In this document: one piece after another, positions 51,363 through 63,997 of the stretch
Layout of the letters: the number at the start of each line of letters is the position of its first letter
How positions within the stretch are numbered: the stretch's first letter is position 1
Assembly (NCBI GenBank): GCA_017654935.2
Contig: CM065686.1
Coordinates: forward strand, 25,378,733 to 25,442,732
Length of the DNA: 64,000 nt
Reading direction: 5' to 3'
DNA from: Phymorhynchus buccinoides
Lineage: Eukaryota > Mollusca > Gastropoda > Neogastropoda > Raphitomidae
Position numbers and translations under genes: made by a program
The notes under the pieces: model-generated
Told to the model about the DNA's origin: nothing
What the model saw: only the letters and a program-made list of their open reading frames with translations
Databases searched by the model: none

Positions 51363-53039
51363 AGCGGCAGCCAGCTCGCCCCGCTGCTATCTGGCAGTCA
51401 TGGTCAGAAAAGACATACTGACATACATTATACCGGTAATAATCACTAAGCTTTTGACTCTGAAATTTCACAGGAAATATGTTTACAATGCAGGTTGAGG
51501 CTTTGGGCAATTCAGGCATAAATTTGGTAATTGATATTGACAGGCTTGCTGGGGTAGCAACCTCTCCAAGAAGTAAACAGTTTTGAACAGAAGTCACTGG
51601 CATCCTTGTATGTGTTGAGTTGGATTGTTACATAGATAATATTGGACTTGTGAGGTCATCAGACAATTAACTGGGGATTGATGTGAATGTTTGTGCTGGG
51701 GGGAGACTAGTCGTTTATTTAAAAAAAACAACTTCATGGAGGTCTTCAAAAGATAAATTACCAGGTAGCTGGCAAAGAGTAGAAACAGTCTGCTTCTATC
51801 TCAGTTCAACAGCCAGTCTGTCAATTGCCAAGATGAGCTCAGTATTTTTGTTTCTTACAGAACGGGAGTACATTACAATGGGAACGACAGGTGTGTGTTG
51901 TCCAGTCTGTGTGTAACTGAAATGTGTTCCAGTCCATAGCACCTAAGCCACTGAACCGATCGTAACGAAACTTGGTGCAATGGTTCCTTATACCTTGAAC
52001 TTGCTGCACGTGTTGTCAGATTCACAGAATGGTAAGCCATATCGATGTAATCACTGTGATAACATTTTGATTAAATAAACACTGATTATTTCAAAGATAA
52101 CGGTTAGATTTAAACCAAAGACAAGTAAAGTGAAAAGGTGTCGTCTAATAATATTTTGTTGTAAAATATTTTATTTCTAAGTAATGCTATGCCGATAGAG
52201 AAAATTTATTTACCACCAAAAACAATTATGACCCTAGAGTCCAACATTAACTCCCCTGAATTTCACCAGTAGATCTTGTATGATGAAATGCAAGGGAAAT
52301 AACTCGAAATTTACAACTAGGAACATACACTTTTTTTCTCTCTTTTTTTCCATTTTGGATTGTCAAAACTTGTTTTTTGAATTTTGCTTTTGTTTTGGTC
52401 TTTGCCTTCAACTGGGAGTAGAGCTTATATGGCTCTGCCATCTTGTTTTTCCCTTTTCCCCAACACAGGCAGCAGGCAAAGACATCTGTGCAAGTTGAGT
52501 GAAAACTTTGTCGGTTGTTAAACTTAATTGGTTGGGATACCAGACAGATTATGTACTGGTAATTCATTCAAGGTTTAGGGTGCATTTTGTAAGCAAACAT
52601 GTATGTTCACATGCACACAAACGAGAAAAAACCCCACTAGCATTGAGGGCGCACGTATAAATATCTACATGTTCACACATGGCTTTAATACTTGATGTTT
52701 TTATCCCACAGAATTTGAAAGAAATTCGTGCGATTAGTTGCAATACAATAGCTCAACAAACAATACCACCGCAAATTTGAAAATCACAAAAGCTTGGCTA
52801 CACAAAAAGTGTGAAAATTGGGTGTGTCCACTGCTGTTGGCAAGGCAAACTTTTTGCACGTCTCATGAACCCCTTCAATGTGTCCAGAAAGCCCAGAGGA
52901 ACTGCTACTAAAACAGTTAAAGTTATTCCGTTAGTTGTTAAGCTATTGTTTCGAAACTGATAATACGAATGTAATGACAGTTTAGGATCGGGTGCACAGA
53001 TAACTGACGTAATTTTGTGCAAAATATGAAATATTTGGT
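51363..53039. other. intergenic sequence, no gene seen
   Basis: AT-rich. Around 51950-52050 the phrase CTGAACCGATCGTAACGAAA CTTGG resembles a widespread invertebrate repeat, but its boundaries are unclear. Confidence 0.4.
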
Positions 53040-53440
53040 GCATCCATTTTGATTTTGCCGTCTTGTGAAGAAGAGGTACTTAACTTTTGATGATCTCTGT
53101 ATGCGTATCATAATTAGGCATGGAAATGAGCACAGATTGTAACCAGATTTGTTGTTTTGCACATACATTTGCTCCTGCTGAGCAATAAAATATAGGGACT
53201 GTTTTGTAACTTCATGGACTTCCAAAAGCCCATGATTTTACAAAATGGTCCCTGTATTTTATTGCTCAGTATGCAAGCCTTGGGTTGTCTGCGGAAGAAA
53301 ATATACATGCATGTGCAAACCAACACATCTAGTCACCATCTCTGCTCATTTTGGTGTCTAATTATAATATGTATACAGAGATCAACAAAAGTTAAGTATC
53401 ACTTTTTCTTAAAAACGCAGAACAAAAATGGCATAGTCAA
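53040..53440. mobile_element. imperfect foldback element
   Basis: The left arm (about 53040-53217) and right arm (about 53226-53440) are reverse complements with indels, for example TACTTAACTTTTGATGATCT against TACTTAACTTTTGTTGATCT and GAGCAATAAAATATAGGGAC against GAGCAATAAAATACAGGGAC. The centre is near 53222. Non-coding. Confidence 0.7.
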
Positions 53441-54026
53441 ATCCGTTGATATTTTACATATCATTAATGCATTAAGAGCATTAATGTTCTTAAGAGTACA
53501 GAAAAATACTGGAAACAAACAGGTTGAAGTTTGGTCCCTGTGGTCATTTGCTTTTTTCAAGTTCTTTTCAACTACATCTTAGTCATCTATATACTTTGCC
53601 AACTTGTTCCGATTTGCATCTTATGTTTTATAATATTGTCTATGTTTGTTGTCTTACCACTAAGTTTCTGATTTTTTTAATTCACTCTTTGGGCCATAAA
53701 ATTGTACTGCAAAACAGGTGGATGAACGTATGCTCTATTCTCATAATTATCTAAAATTTTCAGCAATTTGTTTATATATTTTTTATGAATTCATTCTTCC
53801 CTCCGGAAATGTGTCAAACATACTAAGCATTGATCAAACTTAGCAAGCAATGCATTACAAGAGAGACTGTGTGCGAGCACCTCATACTTCCTCCAGGAAT
53901 AATCTCATCCCAGTTCTAATTCCTTTCCCTCTCCCTTTATCCTCCCGCCACCGTCATCACCTGAGCCTCATCCTTCCTGTTTTTCTTGTACTTTCTGCAC
54001 ACACACCCTCTCAACACACACACACC

Positions 54027-54030
<4 letters not shown>

Positions 54031-54118
<88 letters not shown>
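54031..54118. repeat. (CT)n microsatellite
   Basis: Pure CT, about 44 repeats. Confidence 0.95.
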
Positions 54119-54119
<1 letters not shown>

Positions 54120-54121
<2 letters not shown>

Positions 54122-54300
54122 AATTTTGCATTGAATGTTTTTGCTGAGAAGCAACATTCTACCATTCTCGGGTAAGGGAATGGGGTTAACCCGTTAGAAA
54201 CAACCTAGGATTATTTTCATAAAAATGAAAAAAGCGGACTTTCAGATTGATGGCCATAGTCATAGAGAGAGGGGGGTGTCTAAAGTACAATGTTGCCGTT
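54120..54300 (-). repeat. dispersed repeat C, copy 2
   Basis: On the - strand: ATGAAAATAATCCTAGGTTG, CCGAGAATGGTAGAATGTTG and TTCAATGCAAAATTG, matching 49340-49500 in order. Confidence 0.5.
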
Positions 54301-55936
54301 TCTTCCAACCTGTTTCCCTGGTGGTTCATGGGTTGACTGGCCCAGGTGGACTGATGAACGGTGCTGGCAACATTTAACTCTATCAGTAACCACCTTAGTA
54401 TCTTGATGTCAGTAACCCACCCTCCTTCCCCGCCCTCGACTCTAGCCTACCCTTTTCTACTTATTATACCTGCTTCTCATCTTCTTTTAAAAAAAAGAAA
54501 AGAATGTAGGCGCTGCTTCATTTCCTTTCCTACTCAAAATATCCTGTGCGTTTTACTTTTAGTGATATTACATACTATTAATATCTCTGTGTGATTTGTC
54601 TTCCACGGTTCCAATGTTAGCTCTTCTGAGGGTTCCCACAAGCTGGCAACATTTTAACTTATCTGTACTGGATGTCTGTTCTGTTTATCTTTATTGGGTT
54701 TAAGTATACAAATCTGTTGTGGTATAAACTAATAAAGTATCACTTAAGTGAAGTGAGTGATTATTAGGTGGTATACATGTTTTTATTCTCGGGACTATCA
54801 TAGGAGGTGATGGATGTTGATTGGTGGATGCATTGTTTTGAATTGGTAAAAATAAATGAAACTTGTAAAGAATCAGCCCTGTCTCAAGCTAACATAATGG
54901 GTTATATCTTTTTATTATTTTCCTCAAGAGGCAGAAGAAAAAGAAATGTGACTTAAGGCTTCAGGAAATTTTAAACTTTTAATTGCCATTGAGTTTTGGT
55001 CCTTCCTGTTGACTCAATCTTGTGAATTATTTAAAATGAAGTATTTGGTTGCTGAATAATCATTGAGGTATGCTGTGTAACATTAGTGATAAATCAATAG
55101 CTACTAAAACAGTTTCTTTTAACAAATATTTCTAAATCCCATTTTTAGCCTATTATTAGGCAATATTTTGTTTTCAGTTAGTACGCCCCATTTGCTGACA
55201 CACCCAATCTACATTACAAGCAACATAATCTTAAAAAATGGCGTACACACACAAAGGGTGAGAAAACAAATATACAGAGACAAACAAAGCAACAGCAACA
55301 ACAACAGCAGAATGGAGGACAATTGTGGGGTTCATTGGTGGTCCCAAGTGTGTATGCGTTTGTCTTACTCATTACTGTTACTGTGTTAGTGAACATTATA
55401 GTATGCACTAATAAGGTGACTCGAGTTTGCAGTGACAAGTCTGACATGTATGTATATCTGCCTGATTGTAAGTGAATGAATATCATTATCATGATCAAGT
55501 GAAGCATACCATTATGATTGTAAATTGACACATGATGTCAGTGTAGCTATTTGCATGACAATTGACTAGTTAAAACTAAAAGGCAAAATGAAGCGTCCCA
55601 TAACTTTCATAAATGCAAGATCCTTTTTTGTGTGTGTTTTTTCTCAAGTAATCAATGGAAATATTACCTTTCATAATTACACCTTTTGCTTGCAAATCTT
55701 ATCTTAATCATAGTTAATGCCTCATATTTGAACAACTGTGTGTGTGTGTGTCCGTGTCCTTGTTTGTTCGCCCTGTAACTCACGAACCAGTGTATAGAAT
55801 CGCTTCAAATTTTGTGTGGTGATGCATTATGGTGCACGGAGGGTCCTATCGAAAATTTGTAACCGTGGTGACCGTGACTTTGGAGTTTGACCTTGAAAAC
55901 TGGTCAGAAGTAGGAGTAGTAACTAAAGGGTAGTAA
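54301..55936. other. intergenic sequence, no gene seen
   Basis: AT-rich. The 55760-55900 segment (CACGAACCAGTGTATAGAAT then CGCTTCAAATTTTGTGTGG) has the look of a repeat body related to 47700-47750. No gene was recognised. Confidence 0.4.
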
Positions 55937-56092
55937 TTAAAGGCCAGCCACACGTCCACTAAAATCATACGACTGTACGATACGATTCGATCACATGGTC
56001 TCCAAGAACAAATTGATTGGCTCTTCGTGATCACATGATCGGATCGTATCGTACAGTCATACGATTTTAGCTGACGTGTGGCTGGCCCTTTA
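55937..56092. mobile_element. foldback MITE (156 bp)
   Basis: Inverted arms: AAAGGCCAGCCACACGTC, AAAATCATACGACTGTACGA and TACGAT on the left pair with ATCGTA, TCGTACAGTCATACGATTTT and GACGTGTGGCTGGCCCTTT on the right, with a centre near 56015. High arm identity and no ORF. Confidence 0.75.
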
Positions 56093-56462
56093 GGGAATGA
56101 CTGGCTGGACGGGTTTGCACTGGTTACTTCCCTTGTTTCATAAATCTGAGTGAAAGAGGGGGGAAGCGAAAGAGAGAGAGTGAGAGAGAGAAAGCGTGTG
56201 TGTGTGCGAAGCGCGTAGCGAGCAGGACTGCTACTTGTGCTAGTGTGAAATATTTGGAGCTAGTATTAGTATTAGTATTACTGTATATCGTATTAGATTT
56301 TCTGTAAGATGATATTTTGGGGGATGTCTTTCACAATGGATTTTTTGAAAAAATGATTAGAATCAAAATTAAGTGCTGCTACTGATACTGTGATAGTCAT
56401 CCAGAGATTTGTATTTTATTGCTTGGCATTTCATGAAACAATCAACATAAAGTGTTACTTGA

Positions 56463-56637
56463 TGCAGTGAAAATCGTTTAAGTCAAAATTGGAGGGACTG
56501 AAATTTTATTTTGAGATCGCCAATAGTTTTTTTATTATTTGAGTTAAAAAGACCTTTTATTATAAAGATTATTAGACTGGGACCAGAAAACTATTGTGAG
56601 TTATCCACTGTTTTTCAGTTATCAGGAATCCGCTGTA
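56463..56637. mobile_element. pogo/Tigger-like MITE, complete copy
   Basis: It runs from GCAGTGAAAATCGTTTAAGT to GGAATCCGCTGTA, with GGAGGGACTGAAATTTTATT and GACTGGGACCAGAAAACTAT inside. It aligns end to end with the reverse complement of 48482-48693. Confidence 0.65.
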
Positions 56638-57530
56638 TTAACTGTTTTTAAAAGGTGGGCTCTTTCTGTCTTAGGCTGCTTCATAAGCTTTGAGTGTTTC
56701 ACTTGGTTAGGAGAAGGGAAATGAAGGTGAGAGATTGAGAGGCAGAGAGAGAGAGAGATTTAAGTACCTATATAGTTGAACGGAGGGGAACCGTTTAATA
56801 AACGGTTGTGACTTTGCTCAAGCCGGCGTGGTATGTGGGAACAGAGAGGGGAGTGCCTGTGGCCCATTGAACCATGAAATAATAAAAAAATAAATGAAAA
56901 AAGAAGAAAAGAAATTGTCATTCAGCAGAGGGGACCAAACCACTTTCCCCCCTTTGTCACTTGGGGTCTGAGCCCCCTAGCCAAATCCCGTGGCGTCTGC
57001 CCTATGTGTTGTTGTTGCTCTACTATCATTCAATGAAGATAGGTTCAGGGCCAGGTGGGATGGGCTTGAATGGAAGAAGCTGGGAAAAGAGAGAGGTAGG
57101 TGTATGAGAAAAAGTGTTCAGAAAGACATTTGTTTTAATATCCAAGAAAACAAATGTCATTCAATTTCTTCTCCCCATTTTGTGTGGTAAGGTTTGTGGT
57201 TGTGTGGAAGCAAAATATCAAATGGAAAAGGCTTTTTTTCATTGGAAACTTTGACATAGATGAACATGTTTTGTATGTAGCAGTATTATTAGAATGACTT
57301 AAACGTTGACTATTGTGTTCGAAGCTGGAAGTAAGATCAGTTTTCAATGGTTTCTGAACTCCATATTTTTTAAAAGAAGATTGTCTGCTATAAGCATTGG
57401 TCTTTTATGTTTTACCTATAGTGTAAGTATGCAATATCACTCCTTCTGTTGTTTCAATTGAATGTTAAATTGTTCGATGTACTGTAGTATGTGTACTGTT
57501 TATTGTAAAAGCATCATCAGTTCACAGAAA
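56638..57530. other. intergenic sequence, no gene seen
   Basis: A short GA run lies at 56744-56758. A 66-codon frame at 56990 has no recognised features. Confidence 0.45.
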
Positions 57531-57693
57531 TAGGCCGTGCTCACATTAGACGCGGAAACCTCATGCGCTTATTCCCAAGTAACAGAAAGAAAGAAAAATA
57601 AGTGCTTGCATTTCCCAATTATTTTCTTTCTTTCTTTTACTCATTTGCAAATAAGCGCATGAGGTTTCCACGTCTAATGTGTACACAGCCTTA
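57531..57693. mobile_element. TTAGGCCG-family MITE, copy 2
   Basis: TAGGCCGTGCTCACATTAGA then CGCGGAAACCTCATGCGC on the left pairs with the right end, reverse complement TAAGGCTGTGTACACATTAG. Inner AAGAAAGAAAAATAAG also pairs with the opposite arm. It is a compact hairpin of the same family as 38893-39127. Confidence 0.75.
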
Positions 57694-57778
57694 TTCATTC
57701 ACAACAGTGGGGTTTCACACACAATCACCCATTCACTCTCCAGTCCTCTCTTTCTAGCTCCCCCCCCCCCCTTCTCTC

Positions 57779-57782
<4 letters not shown>

Positions 57783-57866
<84 letters not shown>

Positions 57867-57897
57867 ACTCACTCACTCTCACTCACTCACTCACTTT
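57783..57897. repeat. (CT)n then (CACT)n microsatellite
   Basis: CT to about 57862, then CACTCACT units to about 57895. Confidence 0.9.
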
Positions 57898-58346
57898 AAG
57901 CATTGGGCACCCCCACCCCCTACACTCTAAGCACACACACACGCACACGCACGCACACATTTGTGTCAATATAAGAACACATTCTCTGTTGTATATTTTT
58001 TCTTACCTGAGGCATTATGCTAAATTCGCTGTAATCAATGACCTCCAACTGACTTTGTTTTTAATATTATGTATGTGACCTGAAGGGATTGGATTTTGTG
58101 ATGACACCACCATGATTGATCATGCATACAGAGTGTTTGCATAATCAACTAAGGAAGTGTTTTAAAGTGGATATGAAATGTTTCTAATCCAGCATGTATT
58201 TGATTTTCTGTGGAATTTTAAATTGATTATGGTAATTGGTATTCATCCATTAAGTTGTCTGTTTATAATCACACCAATTCTGATCAAACTTTGGTACTCT
58301 TTTTGAAAGTAAGATACAGTACTTTGAACTAGAGAGAGAGACTGAA

Positions 58347-58436
58347 AAATGGTTTGTTGCCTTTGGCAATACAGTATTATTAGCAAGGAATAAATGGTTT
58401 GTTGCCTTTGGCAATACAGTATTATTAGCAAAGTCA
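58347..58436. repeat. tandem duplication, 45-bp unit
   Basis: AAATGGTTTGTTGCCTTTGG through ATTATTAGCAA occurs twice in direct succession (58347 and 58392). Confidence 0.9.
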
Positions 58437-58593
58437 TAAATCGATGATTATTTTTTTGGTGGCCAGAAAAGTGAACAGTGAATAGAACAAAGCAAGCTTA
58501 TTTAGTAATAGTCGGGAGGGGAATAAACATATTTTTAGTAGCATCAAAATACACAGACCTGTCTCTTATTTACGCACACTGACTTCTGTACAC

Positions 58594-58594
58594 T

Positions 58595-58669
<75 letters not shown>

Positions 58670-58682
58670 GCACGCACGCCCG
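58594..58682. repeat. (AC)n microsatellite
   Basis: Pure AC array, then GCAC units at its 3' end. Confidence 0.95.
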
Positions 58683-59092
58683 CCTACCTGTGCGTGTGCT
58701 TACTATTTCTACTATGGCTAACACGTAATAATTATGTAAGGAACGAGACCCAAAGCCAAGGCCTGTAAACTCGTTCCTACACATACTACTTGTATCACCA
58801 TCGCCATAATTATAGTTCACACCTTGACCTTAGAAAAAACATCCCCACAGGATCAGTAGGATGCGTGTTTATCCCACCATCCCATATAGCCCCCTTCCAG
58901 CCTCTCAGTTTTTATTCGTACCGGGGAGAAAGGAACAGGAGCCTCATCTGTCAGCGGTTTTTCTCTTTGAAGTGCGGGGATGCTGTCGATATGATAGCAG
59001 CAGGCCAGGCGATTTTTTTTAAATGCTCTGTGGCTGTAGCGGTACCTAGATCGACCGTGTAGTTCGTAATCATCTAATGCATGTTGGCCAAA

Positions 59093-59093
59093 C

Positions 59094-59167
<74 letters not shown>

Positions 59168-59206
59168 GAGAGAGACAAAGAGAGAGACAAAGAGAGAGAG
59201 AGCATT

Positions 59207-59240
<34 letters not shown>
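59093..59240. repeat. (GA)n and (GACA)n microsatellite
   Basis: GA array, GACAGACA block, then mixed GAGA/CAAAGAGA repeats. Confidence 0.9.
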
Positions 59241-59241
<1 letters not shown>

Positions 59242-60680
59242 TTCGCTGCTTGGCCTAAACCAAGCCAGCCTCTGCTATGCAGTAAGCCTAGTGTTGGTTT
59301 TCTGGCACACCGATAAAACGCTGATAGACGTTGTTGTTGCTTAGTTTCCGCACACCCACCCCACCCACCCTCTACTTACCTTCCTCAGTCATCTGTGCAA
59401 CGCCCCTCTTCACCCTCATCTTGCGCCCCCCCCCCCCCCCCCCCCCTTATCCTCTCTGCCCTCCATCCCCTCCCCTTCATCTTGGGCTCATCCATTGCCG
59501 TTCTCTTCAGGATGCTGCTCACTGTGTGTGTGGGTAGGTAAGTACGGTGTGTGTGTGAACGTGAAGTCCGTGTCTCTATGAAGGTGAGAGGAGAGCAGGC
59601 AGACAAGCTGCTGGACTGTAGGTGGGTGTGTCTGACCGGCTGATCGAACCCAGGTCCTGATGTCAGAAACTGGGTGTTTCATCGTTTGTTGGTGTTGGAC
59701 TGAACTTATCAGGGGCTCCCAGTGTGCCGTTATGATGACCACAACAGGCCATCCCTAGAGAACAGGTAGGACAGGATGAAAACGTGACTTTTCCTAATAC
59801 AGTAATAGTGATAGACACTGAGGCATTCAAAATGTTTCAAGTGTACATGTGTGTGTTTGCGTGCGTGCGTGCATGCATATGTGCGTGCGTGTGTGTGTAA
59901 ATTTTATTTTGGTGGTGTGTGTGTGCAGCAGGTTGATGATTAGTTAAAGTTGATGGTTCTTGTTAAAGCATCTTCACAAAGTTGAAAGAGGATGCTTTAT
60001 TGCTACATGAAAGAAGGTTGGAAAAGAAATGCATGGGCACAGTTTGCTTAATACTAATAATAGAACTTTACTTAAACTTAGCTTTCAGTTTGGCTTGGTT
60101 TTGTGTTGTTGTTAATGTGGGGGTGGTGGTGTCCCCCCCTCCCCGCGCCGCATAGTAATATACTCATGGGTGCACACACACGATGCTTTTTTTTAGGCCA
60201 AGCATATAACATTTAAGTAACATTTGTTATCACTGCAAATTCATTGGAAAAAAAAAAAAGGATTCAGGATCTACGGATTGCATTGAGTAAAAAATAAAAA
60301 ATAAATTCCTAGAAAGCTAGAAATAATCAATAATACTTTTTTGTTTGTTATTTTAACCGAGGTAATATATGTTTCTGTTTAGTACTAGGAGTTGATCTAA
60401 GTGTCAGGTGTGAGATGAAATATTCTAAAGTTTGTTCAAGGCACTCAGATGAGAAAAAAACATACACTTTTTCAGCTTCAAATTATTTTTGGGGGTCAAA
60501 CTTGTCATTGAATTTCACTTTATTGTGATTTGAGTGTGAATGCCTTGGAATGAGGCTGTGTCAGGCCAGTTGACATAAGCTAGAACACCTGAAGGCTGCA
60601 TCAAAATGTTGTTCTGCATGGTTGTGCGGGGATTGTCTTAAGCCATGACAAGCTCCTAGCAAAACATCATCAGTCTAAAA
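59241..60680. other. intergenic sequence, no gene seen
   Basis: C homopolymer at about 59428-59446, short GT runs at 59528-59560 and 59850-59900. No exon recognised. Confidence 0.45.
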
Positions 60681-60835
60681 TCCTCCGAAGTCAGAGTGTG
60701 GCTGCCCACATGGCGGGGTAATCAAAAACGGTCGTGCACGTAATGTTCTCATCCCAGCTGGTGCATTTGTACCATAATTTATTTAAGTGCTTTGACTGTT
60801 GGGATGATCCCTGGAGTCTTTAAGTCAGGGTAAGA
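60681..60835 (-). repeat. dispersed repeat A, copy 2
   Basis: The reverse complement shares CTTAAAGACTCCAGGGATCA TCCCAACAG, GCACCAGCT, ATTACGTG, GACCGTTTTTGAT and CACACTCTGACTTCGGAGGA with 35323-35463. About 15 bases more are present around the central segment. Confidence 0.75.
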
Positions 60836-62470
60836 CAACAACAAACACCATTTGAGCAGGAAACAAGATTGTTTTGTTTTTTAATGTTGCAAAGCTAAAG
60901 GTGTTCATCATTAGATGTTGAAAAAAATGGTCCTTTTGCTTATAATGTTAGTTTATTCAGTGATGTACCTGGATTTACAATTAACACATTTTCAAAGGAT
61001 TATTTAATGAATGTGAGCATTTCTACACCAATACTATTTCTGTAGATTGTTTTTTGGCCAAAGACTTTTTGGGTCATATATGCATGCTGTATAATTTAAT
61101 TGCTTAGTTACTAAGATCTTGACAACATTTATGGTAGAGAGAGCATCGCCCAAACACCTTTTCTGTTAAGTTTTGGAGCTAATTTGGATTGTAATTTGAA
61201 TACTTTTTTAAAGGCCACGCCACTTTTTTTTCTAGGGTTTTAAAAAGTCTTGGAAATCTCAAAAAGACCTGGACATTTGGAAAGTCTTCTCTATTGGGTT
61301 AAAAAGGACTCGTCAACTCATAATACAGATACTGCTTTCACACCTCAGTTCTGCTGTGACCAACCATGACAAACTGCCTCCACCAAAATCCCCCCCTCCC
61401 CCTTGCTCATGCAAGAAGTGTTCTTACAGCCACTGAATTGGTAAACTCCCTTTCCAGCTGACTGGGCTGGGCCACAGAGCTATATAGCCTTTCTATTTCC
61501 GTGGGCTGGGCTTGTGTGGATCATTTTTGCATTGTTTCCCATCCTCTGAAGCACACCCACCCTTTTGCACATAGAAACGGTTTGGAATTTGTCCAAAACA
61601 CCCCCTTTATCCTTTACCTCTCAATTCCTTCTATCATCCCCCTTGCTTGTCTTTTGGGTCATAAATATGGAGTTTGTTGCCAAAGTTTTCTCCTCTTGGT
61701 ACCCTGTCACTTGTTTGTGTTGGTCGTTTTTGAACGATGATGTGAGTTCCCGTACCTCGTAAGACGCATTAACTGACGCACACGGCTGCTGAAGTGGCTG
61801 CTGGATGGTCCATAAACTAGATGGAGGCTGGAGTTGTATCTCAGAAAAAAACCAGCAAACAAAAACAAAAGACCTACCCTGCCTGTTTTGAACACTGTTG
61901 CTCCACTCATTTTTGTTCAGGTGCCAAAGTCGCTAGTCTTCAACATACCTTCCTCATCTATTTTTGTCCTTTGCCCGACTACAGTCGGAAAAGGAGTAAA
62001 GGAGTGTGTTGCGATTTTTTGTTTGTTTGATTGTTTGTCTGATGTGTAACTGGTCCCATTTACTTTTGTCCTCTTTTCCTCCCACTTCACCTCCCTTTCC
62101 TCCCACTCTCCCCTACTAGGCCTACCCCACCGACATAAAGAAGAACCTTTTTGTACTACCCCGCCTTCCCCTATTATCCCACTTTCCCCTACCACCCCAC
62201 CCTTTCCTTTGTACCTATGACATACTACTCTTTCCACCTGTTGATCTCTGGGATGTGGTAAGCAAACTACTAGGCGGGGACAGTGGGACAGTCGCAGGGT
62301 GTCTTGGTATTGATAGTACTAAAGAGGTGCAATGACATGAAAAGAGGAGGCGTAAAAAGGGGTGGGGAGAAAAGAGTCAAGTAACCGAGAAGCTGTTAAG
62401 TTACCATTGAATTTTTGTGAAAAACAAGTAACAGGATTGTAACAAATACACAAATAAGGCGCCAAGCATT
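60836..62470. other. intergenic sequence, no gene seen
   Basis: AT-rich with a pyrimidine-rich patch at 62060-62210. ORFs of 65-106 codons show no features. Confidence 0.45.
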
Positions 62471-62635
62471 ATGCGCGTGAGAAAGAAGGGAAAAATGTGT
62501 GCTAACGTCAGTGATGATTATGAAGATGTCATTGATAAGGATTACTATGATGATGACGCAGGCTCGATGAAGGGGGAGGCAGTCAGTGTAAAGGAAAACA
62601 ATGCAAGAGCTGGAAGGTGTGACTTGTCATGTTGA
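62471..62635 (+). other. 54-codon acidic ORF, hypothetical
   Basis: MRVRKKGKMCANVSDDYEDV then IDKDYYDDDAGSMKGEAVSV, ending in the first unit of the tandem duplication that starts at 62616. The upstream frame is closed by TAA at 62429. The composition is biased (Asp-rich) but not low-complexity. No family is recognised and no regulatory context is visible. Confidence 0.2.
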
Positions 62636-62843
62636 TGTTGAAGACTGTGTGTGGTACTGAATGGTGCGAGCATTGTGTGGGAGTGGGGCCATGTACATTT
62701 TCACTGTATAACACAAAGCCCTGGTGGTGTGACTTGTCATGTTGATGTTGAAGACTTTGTGTGTGGTACTGAATGGTGCGAGCATTGTGTGGGAGTGGGG
62801 CCATGTACATTTTCACTGTATAACACAAAGCCCTGGTGGTGTG
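62616..62843. repeat. tandem duplication, 110-112-bp unit
   Basis: Unit 1 (62616-62725) and unit 2 (62726-62837) are almost identical, differing by a TG insertion and one base near GAAGACTGTGTG/GAAGACTTTGTGTG. A third start (GGTGTGA at 62838) follows. Confidence 0.95.
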
Positions 62844-63837
62844 AAATGAGTCAGAGCTCTGTGAGGAAGACAGTGTGGGGGGTCTTCTGCAAAACGTTTT
62901 TTTTTTTATTGCTACTGCTTAATTTTTATACTTCTGTTGAGTGATTTCCCCCCAGATTGCTTGAATTTTGCTCTTGCCAGATTAGCCAAGGCATGTTATT
63001 GTAAAATATTGACTTTTCTTAATCAGTCACTCACTGTATCAGACATTTTGCTTCATATAATTGGATTCGTTCTGAGGAGTTTAAACTATAATGTTTGAGT
63101 AAAACATTTTTAGCTGTGTATGTACAGTGTGTGTGTGTGCGGGCGTGCGTGCATGTGTGCATGCATTCATATGCAGCAGATAAGAGTTCTCACTTGTCTC
63201 TTTCATTCTTAGGGTTAATCCTCATTTAGTCATTTTTTGTGATTGAGAACATTACATATTGGTGTCTTCAGCGAGGGAATGCCATAACAGTTTTTGTTTA
63301 GTTCTCATTTCTTTTGTTTTTTTAAGTGAGCGTTGCTAGTTTTGTGACTGATTCTTCTCCCCTCATCTTTCCGCCTTTTCCCTTTAATTTAGTTATTTAC
63401 CTACATCAACGAGGGCGATGCTTTTAGTTTTACTATTGCCAGTTGGATTGTTTATTTTCTTGCATTTCTAATGCAGCAAGAATGGTGTAGGGGTGGGGGT
63501 GGGGGGATAAACTACTGAACCAGTTTTGTTGTAAAAAGAACTTGCCTAAAGGAATGGTGTGTGGCCCAATTAAAATCTGCTTGTGAATCCAATAAAGGGG
63601 AGGGAGCTGAGTGTTGGTAAAGGATTTTTGGAGGCCATGGAATGGAATGCAAATGATGGTTTAATTAATTGAGCTCAAGCAAGACTGACTGATGTGGGAT
63701 GTGGAATGCATGCTGCCAAGGATGGTGTGTAGGGGAAGGTGGGTGGAAGTCAGACAGGTGCGATTGTGCATCCAGATGACTGCGTTTGTGCATCCAAATG
63801 TGAAATGTGTTTCTTATTGTGCACACCACACAGTGAC
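62844..63837. other. intergenic sequence, no gene seen
   Basis: Short GT run at 63127-63165 and G-rich run at 63490-63507. No exon recognised. Confidence 0.45.
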
Positions 63838-63916
63838 ACACACGCACGCTCACACACACACGCAGGCGCGCACGCATGTGCGTGCGCGCATGCACACGCA
63901 CGCACACGCACGCACG

Positions 63917-63996
<80 letters not shown>
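63838..63996. repeat. (AC)n microsatellite running to the window edge
   Basis: CACGCACG-type units to about 63920, then pure AC almost to the end of the window. It may continue beyond. Confidence 0.95.
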
Positions 63997-63997
<1 letters not shown>

